NCBI GenBank assembly: GCA_964597275.1
Contig: CAZQXS010000062.1
Span: 1-20,870 of the forward strand
Length of the DNA: 20,870 bases
Origin: UBA8110 sp964597275
GTDB taxonomy: Bacteria; SAR324; NAC60-12
Direction: 5' to 3'
Part shown: positions 15,867 to 20,870 of the stretch, piece by piece
How the letters are laid out: each line of letters opens with the position of its first letter
Numbering within the stretch: the first letter of the stretch is position 1
The notes under the pieces: generated by a model
Seen by the model: only the letters and a program-made list of their open reading frames with translations
Database searches by the model: none
What the model was told of the DNA's origin: nothing
Translations under genes and position numbers: made by a program

Positions 15867-17494
15867 GCAGGGCGGGCGCGGGGCGTGAGGATGAACGGCC
15901 ACGGAGTGGGCATGTCCTGCGTCAACTCGACCTCAATCAGGGCCGGCCCGGCATCCGCCAATGCGCCTCGCAAAACCGGACGCAATTCATCGGGCGTTTG
16001 GACCCGGTGCCCTGTCATGCCAAAGCTTTTTGCAAGTTGCACGAAATCGGGGTTGTGCAGGTCCGAGGCGATGACCCGGCCTCCGAACCATTCCTTCTGC
16101 TGACGCTGGACGTTGCCAAACTTGTTGTCATTGAAGACGATCACCACCACGCCCAGCCCGTACTGCACCGCTGTCGCCAGCTCCTGCACGTTGAACAGGA
16201 AGCCCCCATCTCCGGCAATCGCCACCACCTTCTTGTCCGGATGCGCGGCCTGCACTCCAAGGGCCGTTGCGTAACCATAGCCGAGCGTGCCTTGATACCC
16301 TGCCGAGATGAAGTGCCGGGGGAGGTAGGTCGGGAACGCATACCACGAGGCAAAACCGACTTGCGTGACCTCGTCCACAAAAAAACCGTCTTCCGGCAAT
16401 TCCTCCCGAATCACCCGCAAGTACCCCAGTTGAGGCGCAATCTTTTCCTCGAAAGCCGCTTGGAATTCGGCCTTCAGTTCGGTTAGCTCCTGTTTTCGTG
16501 AGGGACGTGGAGAATGGTGCCGCTCCACTGCCGGAAGCAGAGCTTGCAGGGCGATCCGGGCATCCGCAACCATTCCGATTTCTGGAGGGGCGATCCGGTT
16601 GATTTCTGTCGGATCAAGGTCAATGCGCAGGATTTTCAGGTTTTCGTCCAGCCCCCAGTACATTTGCTGGTACTTGAGGCGGGTGCCGACGGCCAGCACA
16701 ACATCGGCATCGGCCCACAGCCGATGTCCGGCGGGAAAGCTTTGGCTGAGATAATGCCGTTCGTCAATGACTCCCTTGCCACTCCGGAAAAACGTCACGG
16801 GGGCTTGCAGCAGTTCCGCCAGTTGCAAAACCTCCGCACTCGCATCCTGCGCACCGCCCCCCACCACGAGCAACGGCCTCTTGGCCTGACTGAGCCGTTT
16901 TGCGGCTTGCTCGATCTGTTCGGGATCCGGAGCAAGCGCGGGATGGGACTCCGGGGCTAAGAGCGTAACCTCGCCCTGCTGCCCCATCACGTCCATCGCC
17001 ATTTCCAGTTCGACGGGGCGGGGGCGACCCGTCTGAAGTTGCTTGAAGGCCTCCCGGACCCGATCCGGAGCTTGGGACGGATGATCAATCCGGGCCGCCC
17101 ATTTCGTCAGCTTCTGGATGAGTCCAAGTTGATCGGGGATTTCGTGAAGGTAGCCCCGCCCGGTTCCGATTCCGGCGGAAGGAATTTGTCCGGTCACGCA
17201 CAAGACGGGAGCATTGCAAGCGTAGGCCGTGCAGAGCGCCGCCGTGGTGTTCAAGAGTCCGGGACCGGGAACCACGGTGTAGGTGCCGACCCGCCCGGTG
17301 GAACGTGCGTAGCCGTAAGCCATGTACGCCGCTCCCTGTTCGTGTCGGGAGTGAATGAGCTTGAGTGCCCCTTCCGTTTTGTAAATGGCATCGAACAGGT
17401 GGTCGAGTTGTCCTCCGGGTAGGCCAAAGATCGTGTCCACTCCATGCTGCTGGAGCGATTTCACAATGGCTTCGGCACCGGTCAGGGAAGGCAT
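15863..17494 (-). CDS. ThDP-dependent enzyme, acetolactate synthase-like (decarboxylase or carboligase)
   Basis: The 543-residue protein has the three-domain layout of the acetolactate synthase/2-oxoacid decarboxylase group. The N-terminal PYR domain carries the catalytic Glu52 in SRHEQGAAYMAYGYAR. The central domain has the RPLLVVGGGAQ stretch. The C-terminal PP domain has the ThDP/Mg motif GDGGFLFNVQELATA (from residue 428) ending at NDNKFGN (Asn455). It lacks the herbicide-site context of true acetolactate synthase, and the ending MPTPWPFI is that of less characterised 'ThDP-binding proteins'. It probably decarboxylates a 2-oxo acid to an aldehyde or performs a related ligation. It is the first gene of its cluster, 101 nt after uxuB; no clear Shine-Dalgarno precedes the ATG. 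Confidence 0.9.
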   Translation of the reverse strand: MPSLTGAEAIVKSLQQHGVDTIFGLPGGQLDHLFDAIYKTEGALKLIHSRHEQGAAYMAYGYARSTGRVGTYTVVPGPGLLNTTAALCTAYACNAPVLCVTGQIPSAGIGTGRGYLHEIPDQLGLIQKLTKWAARIDHPSQAPDRVREAFKQLQTGRPRPVELEMAMDVMGQQGEVTLLAPESHPALAPDPEQIEQAAKRLSQAKRPLLVVGGGAQDASAEVLQLAELLQAPVTFFRSGKGVIDERHYLSQSFPAGHRLWADADVVLAVGTRLKYQQMYWGLDENLKILRIDLDPTEINRIAPPEIGMVADARIALQALLPAVERHHSPRPSRKQELTELKAEFQAAFEEKIAPQLGYLRVIREELPEDGFFVDEVTQVGFASWYAFPTYLPRHFISAGYQGTLGYGYATALGVQAAHPDKKVVAIAGDGGFLFNVQELATAVQYGLGVVVIVFNDNKFGNVQRQQKEWFGGRVIASDLHNPDFVQLAKSFGMTGHRVQTPDELRPVLRGALADAGPALIEVELTQDMPTPWPFILTPRARPA

Positions 17495-17595
17495 GCTTGC
17501 GTCGGGATGGAGGTTGGCGTTTCGAGAAATTATCAGCAGGCTCTTGGAGTTGCGGGTCAGTCAGGGTATCAGTTTCGTAATGAATGCTCTATAGT
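17495..17595 (-). promoter_or_regulatory. Intergenic region upstream of the ThDP-enzyme cluster
   Basis: This 101-nt gap lies between uxuB and the ThDP-enzyme gene and is AT-richer near uxuB (AATAAACTATAGAG on the minus strand, at about 17583-17596). The TATAGA could serve as a -10 box, but no matching -35 is visible. A separate promoter is plausible, not shown. Confidence 0.25.
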
Positions 17596-19125
17596 TTATT
17601 CAGAATTCCCGGAGGAGGGGGTAAACTGGGACAGAACAGAGCACCTGACGGTCTCAAGCGCACCGGATTCCAGCAACTGCTGGAACGCAGTCAGGACGGC
17701 GCTTGCAAATTCCGAGTTGTCGGGGAGGTCGTCCCCAAAGATTTCCCGCACGGCAAGGAGGCGACGAACGTAGACTTCGGAACACGCCGTATCGAACACA
17801 GGGCCGCGAAGCATCCCGGTCTCAGCTGCGATTTGCAATAACGGTGCGGCCATGGGATCGCGCACCTCGATGGAGTTCCCCTGCTCGTCACGCCCTACCA
17901 CAAAGCGCATCCAGCCCGCGACCGCTAGAGCCAGGCGCGAAAACGAAAGTCCGGCAGCGAGGCGGTCCCGGATGGTTCCGAGGAGACGCTGGGGCAGCTT
18001 CTGCGAACCGTCCATGGAAATCTGCCAGGTGCGGTGCTTCAATGCGGGGTTGGAGAAGCGCTCCAGCAGGGCGGCTTGGTAAGCGATGAGGTCCACTCCG
18101 GCTGGCATCTTCAGAGTGGGGGAAATCTCCTCGGCCATCATCGCTTGTAACAGTTTGACGAATTCCGGGTGTTCCATCACCTCCGAGACATACTCGCATC
18201 CGGCTAGGTGGCCAAGGTAGGCTAGCGTCGAATGGCTGCCGTTGAGCAGGCGCAGCTTCATCGTCTCGTAGGGCCGGACGTCCTCCACCAACTCGGCCCC
18301 AACCTGTTCCCACTCCGGACGGCCGCAGACAAAGCGGTCCTCGATCACCCACTGCCGAAACGGTTCGCCCACCACCACGCCCTCATCGCGCACTCCTAGG
18401 ATTCGCTTGACGTTTTCACGGTCGGATTCGGTGGTTGCCGGGACGATGCGGTCCACCATCGTGCAGGGGAAGGTGGCGTTTGCCGCGATCCAGTGCGCCA
18501 ACTCCGAATCACGCCGGGCGGCGAGTTCCAGTACGAGCTTCTGCACGGTGCGCCCGTTCTCCGGCAGGTTGTCGCAACACAGCACCGTGAAGCCCGGAAT
18601 CCCACTTTTCTGGCGCTGGCGCAACGCCTCAACAAGGAAACCGAGTGCGCTACGAGGACATTCCGGATGCCGCAAGTCGTCTTGCACGTCTGGATGCTCC
18701 GGGTTGAGCCTGCCGCTCGCGGGATCGTGGCAGTAGCCTTTCTCCGTCACCGTCAGCGAGACAATCCGGGTCTGCGGGCAGGCCATGCGCTCCAGCACCG
18801 CTTCCGGATTTTCTCGGGCGAACAGGACTTCTTGCACCGCGCCGATCACGCGCAGGCGGTCTTCGGAGCCGTCGCGCTCCAGCAGGGTGTAGAGTCCATC
18901 CTGCGGCGCAAGCTGGTTGCAGACCGTCGAACTGCGCAGGCTCACGCCACAGATTGCCCAATCCCCCCCAAAACGTTCCAGCACCTCCTCGGTGTAAAGT
19001 GCCTGATGCGCTCGGTGGAACGCCCCAATTCCAAGGTGGACGATACCGATCCCAGTTTGATCCCTTGAGTATCTCGGCCCTCTTGCTGCTCTTGGAAGTA
19101 AACTATTTTCTCGAAGGAGGGACAT
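17596..19125 (-). CDS. uxuB: Mannitol dehydrogenase-family oxidoreductase, probable fructuronate reductase
   Basis: The 509-residue protein belongs to the polyol-specific long-chain dehydrogenase family. The N-terminal cofactor motif is IVHLGIGAFHRAHQA (28-42). The active-site signature is KLRLLNGSHS, with Lys290, Asn295 and His298. The stretch PENGRTVQKLV and VDRIVPATT are further family markers. Members include mannitol 2-dehydrogenase, tagaturonate reductase and fructuronate reductase. Because it follows uronate isomerase on the same strand with a 44-nt gap, the likely role is NADH-dependent reduction of D-fructuronate to D-mannonate (UxuB), though a mannitol-type activity cannot be excluded. 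The mannonate dehydratase (uxuA) expected next is not in the window. No clear Shine-Dalgarno sits before the ATG. Confidence 0.87.
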   Translation of the reverse strand: MSLLRENSLLPRAARGPRYSRDQTGIGIVHLGIGAFHRAHQALYTEEVLERFGGDWAICGVSLRSSTVCNQLAPQDGLYTLLERDGSEDRLRVIGAVQEVLFARENPEAVLERMACPQTRIVSLTVTEKGYCHDPASGRLNPEHPDVQDDLRHPECPRSALGFLVEALRQRQKSGIPGFTVLCCDNLPENGRTVQKLVLELAARRDSELAHWIAANATFPCTMVDRIVPATTESDRENVKRILGVRDEGVVVGEPFRQWVIEDRFVCGRPEWEQVGAELVEDVRPYETMKLRLLNGSHSTLAYLGHLAGCEYVSEVMEHPEFVKLLQAMMAEEISPTLKMPAGVDLIAYQAALLERFSNPALKHRTWQISMDGSQKLPQRLLGTIRDRLAAGLSFSRLALAVAGWMRFVVGRDEQGNSIEVRDPMAAPLLQIAAETGMLRGPVFDTACSEVYVRRLLAVREIFGDDLPDNSEFASAVLTAFQQLLESGALETVRCSVLSQFTPSSGNSE

Positions 19126-19169
19126 TACGAATTCGATTGGCTAGTTTCTTTACCACTCATGGAGAATTC

Positions 19170-20585
19170 CTACAGCCGGTAGGCTTTTTTGACAAGATTA
19201 TAGGCCAAGTCAATCGCAACTTCATGTGCTTCATCTTCTGGAAGGCGATATTCGCAGACCAGTTCCGCGAGGAATCGGCAATCAATTCGGCGGGCCATAT
19301 CATGGCGGGCGGGGATCGACAGAAACGCCCTTGTATCGTCATTGAATCCGACGGTGTTGTAAAAGCCAGCGGTTTCGGTCGTTAGCCTGCGGAAACGAAG
19401 CATGCCTTCCGGGCTGTCGTGGAACCACCAAGGCGGCCCCAGTTTCAGAATCGGGTAGTGTCCTGCTAAGGGGGCCAGTTCCCGACTGTAACTGGTTTCG
19501 TCCAAGGTGAACAGAATAACGCTAAGACCCTTTTCGTTGCCGAAACGGTTGAGCAGTGGCTGCAGAGCCTGCACATAATCCGTCCGCATCGGGATATCTG
19601 CTCCCATATCCCTACCGAAGCGTTCGAAAAGAGGACGGTTGTGATTGCGGAACGAGCCGGGATGAATTTGCATCACCAGTCCGTCCTCCAGACTCATGCG
19701 GGCCATCTCGGTCAGCATTTGTCCACGGAACATTTCTGCCATCTTTCCCGAAAGATCCCCGTTCAGCGCATCCGCGAACAGGTTTTCGCATTCCGAACAA
19801 TTCAAGCTGGCAGTAACAGCGCTCGGGTGTCCATGGTCGGTAGAGGTAGCCCCCATCGACTTGAAGAATTCACGCCGTTGCATAAGAGCCTTGAGGTAGC
19901 CTGACCAATTCTGCGTGTTTTCACCCGTGAGTCGTCCAAGCTTTTCCACGTTTTCCTGAAAGCCCTCAAACTCTGGATCAACTACCGGGTCCGGACGGAA
20001 GGCGGTGATGACCCTTCCATTCCAGTCCGAATCCCGGATAACTTGATGATGCACCAATTCATCCAGGGGGGATTCCGTCGTGGCCAGAACCTCGATATTG
20101 AATCGCTCATAAAGGGAACGAGGCCGGAAGGCGTCGGTGGTGAGTTTCGCGTTGACTTCATCGTAGATCGAATCCGCATGGTCCGGGGTGAACGGCAACT
20201 CCACACCCAGCACTTCGTATAGCGCATGCTCGAACCAGATGCGCGAAGGAGTGCCCCGGAAGAGATGGTAATGTTCGGCAAAGGTACACCAGATCTTGCG
20301 CCGGTCGGTTTCCACTGGATTTCCGTCAACCGTCGGGACTCCCAGAGATTCAAGCGGAATGCTCTGGCTGTAAAGCATGCGTAATAGGTAGTGGTCCGGT
20401 ATCAGGAAAAGCTCGGTGGCATTGTCAAAGGCTTTATTTGAGGCAAACCAGGCTGGATCGGTGTGTCCGTGGGGACTGACGATGGGCAAGTTTTTGACTT
20501 CGGTATAAAGACTTTCAGCAACGGAAAGCAGCTTAGGATCTAAAGGAAATAATCGGTTAGGATGATTGAATTGAATTGAAATCAT
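19170..20585 (-). CDS. uxaC: Uronate isomerase (glucuronate isomerase)
   Basis: The 471-residue enzyme of the amidohydrolase superfamily has the normal UxaC length. The metal-binding HxH is at residues 39-41 (VSPHGHTDPAWF). Other family markers are the early FPLDPKLLSVAESLY, the region PRSLYERFNIEVLATTESP, VITAFRPDPVVDP, and LEDGLVMQIHPGSFRNHN. It interconverts D-glucuronate/D-fructuronate and D-galacturonate/D-tagaturonate, the first step of hexuronate catabolism. I start at ATG 20585 (MISIQFNHPN) because AGAGGTGG at 20596-20589 precedes it; an upstream in-frame start at 20621 would add 12 atypical residues. It is the first gene of its unit, about 90 nt downstream of a transposase remnant. 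Confidence 0.96.
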   Translation of the reverse strand: MISIQFNHPNRLFPLDPKLLSVAESLYTEVKNLPIVSPHGHTDPAWFASNKAFDNATELFLIPDHYLLRMLYSQSIPLESLGVPTVDGNPVETDRRKIWCTFAEHYHLFRGTPSRIWFEHALYEVLGVELPFTPDHADSIYDEVNAKLTTDAFRPRSLYERFNIEVLATTESPLDELVHHQVIRDSDWNGRVITAFRPDPVVDPEFEGFQENVEKLGRLTGENTQNWSGYLKALMQRREFFKSMGATSTDHGHPSAVTASLNCSECENLFADALNGDLSGKMAEMFRGQMLTEMARMSLEDGLVMQIHPGSFRNHNRPLFERFGRDMGADIPMRTDYVQALQPLLNRFGNEKGLSVILFTLDETSYSRELAPLAGHYPILKLGPPWWFHDSPEGMLRFRRLTTETAGFYNTVGFNDDTRAFLSIPARHDMARRIDCRFLAELVCEYRLPEDEAHEVAIDLAYNLVKKAYRL

Positions 20586-20588
20586 GAT

Positions 20589-20596
20589 CCACCTCT
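20589..20596 (-). promoter_or_regulatory. Ribosome binding site deciding the uxaC start
   Basis: AGAGGTGG has its GAGG core six bases upstream of ATG 20585. It favours this start over the in-frame codon at 20621. Confidence 0.7.
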
Positions 20597-20678
20597 GTTT
20601 GATTTTCCACAAACTTTTCAAATGGACTTGAAGAAGTTTATGAGATTCGTTGCCGGGAGGTTGGTAATTACTTTGGCT

Positions 20679-20870
20679 CTAGACTAGCAGATGGTGATAT
20701 TTCTTGAGCCGGAGCCGGAGTTCCCCTGCCAGTACATGACGATCCCGCCTCCAGCGCCACTCGGATTCCTTGAGGTGGAACTCAAAGTTTGGCCTGACCC
20801 CGTTGAACTTTGCAAGCCGCCTTTTGGTGTAGCCCGGAAGGCTTCGACGCCGTTGATGTGGCAGTGCCCG
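20679..20870 (-). pseudogene. IS1595-family (ISXO2-like) transposase remnant with frameshift
   Basis: Reading the minus strand from the window edge, one frame gives GHCHINGVEAF, the conserved C-terminal DDE-domain motif of ISXO2-like transposases (normally HINGxExFW). The match then jumps by one frame to GYTKRRLAKFNGV, followed by FEFHLKESEWRWRRDRH, and ends at TAG (20679-20681). This is the usual end of IS1595 transposases (F-W-G/S-Y-x-K-R-R-L...K-F-N-G...F-H-L-K-E-S-E). The bases at the junction (about 20830-20838) read as though one nucleotide were lost from the expected F-W-G-Y codons. The gene is therefore broken, or the enzyme needs a programmed shift; the 5' part lies outside the window. 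No terminal inverted repeat could be confirmed. Confidence 0.8.

Noticed and set aside
9961..19169. Shared 12-mer CATGGAGAATTC upstream of the binding-protein gene (minus strand, 9961-9972) and between uxaC and uxuB (plus strand, 19158-19169)
   Set aside because: Repeats of 12 bases are expected by chance several times in a window this size, and the two copies are in opposite orientations relative to their genes.
1..20870. CRISPR arrays, tRNA/rRNA genes, phage genes, known anti-phage systems other than the toxin-antitoxin pair
   Set aside because: No regularly spaced repeats, no cloverleaf or rRNA-like segment and no structural phage or defence nuclease/helicase motif was seen.

Overview
The window is about 21 kb of GC-rich (roughly 58-60% by eye) bacterial DNA, densely coded, almost all on the minus strand and read from right to left. 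No rRNA, tRNA or taxonomic marker is present. The periplasmic-type binding proteins and the enzyme families suggest a Gram-negative, probably proteobacterial, heterotroph; a finer placement is not supported.

Layout in the direction of transcription (right to left). (1) At the right edge, 20679-20870, lies the 3' end of an IS1595-family (ISXO2-like) transposase gene that carries a frameshift. (2) A uronate-catabolism pair follows: uronate isomerase (uxaC) and a mannitol-dehydrogenase-family oxidoreductase, most likely fructuronate reductase (uxuB). (3) Next is a tightly packed enzyme cluster: an acetolactate-synthase-like ThDP enzyme, an aldehyde dehydrogenase, a HisC-family aminotransferase, a phytoene-desaturase-like FAD oxidoreductase, a nitrilase-superfamily amidohydrolase, and an unrecognised 99-aa protein with one hydrophobic segment. 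Stop/start overlaps (ATGA, TGATG) and 3-28 nt gaps indicate one transcript. (4) After a 244-nt non-coding leader comes a complete sugar ABC importer (binding protein, two permeases, ATPase; closest in feel to the GtsABCD glucose/mannose type), continuing with overlaps or very short gaps into a 14-TM MFS transporter, an SDR-family protein and a large alpha/beta hydrolase. (5) A VapBC-type toxin-antitoxin pair follows on the same strand. (6) At the left edge, on the plus strand, is the C-terminal TPR part of a longer protein resembling the tail of class III adenylate cyclase/TPR proteins.

The genes read as an accessory catabolic island: sugar uptake and uronate entry reactions, plus a module whose chemistry could run amino acid -> 2-oxo acid -> aldehyde -> acid (aminotransferase, ThDP decarboxylase, aldehyde dehydrogenase), accompanied by an FAD oxidoreductase and an amidase. 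No transcriptional regulator is encoded in the window.

The points most worth a second look are: the uncharacterised ThDP/ALDH/aminotransferase/FAD/amidase/small-membrane-protein module; an SDR that lacks the catalytic Tyr and Ser; an antitoxin gene with an in-frame stop right after its well-placed start; and the frameshifted transposase remnant just upstream of uxaC.
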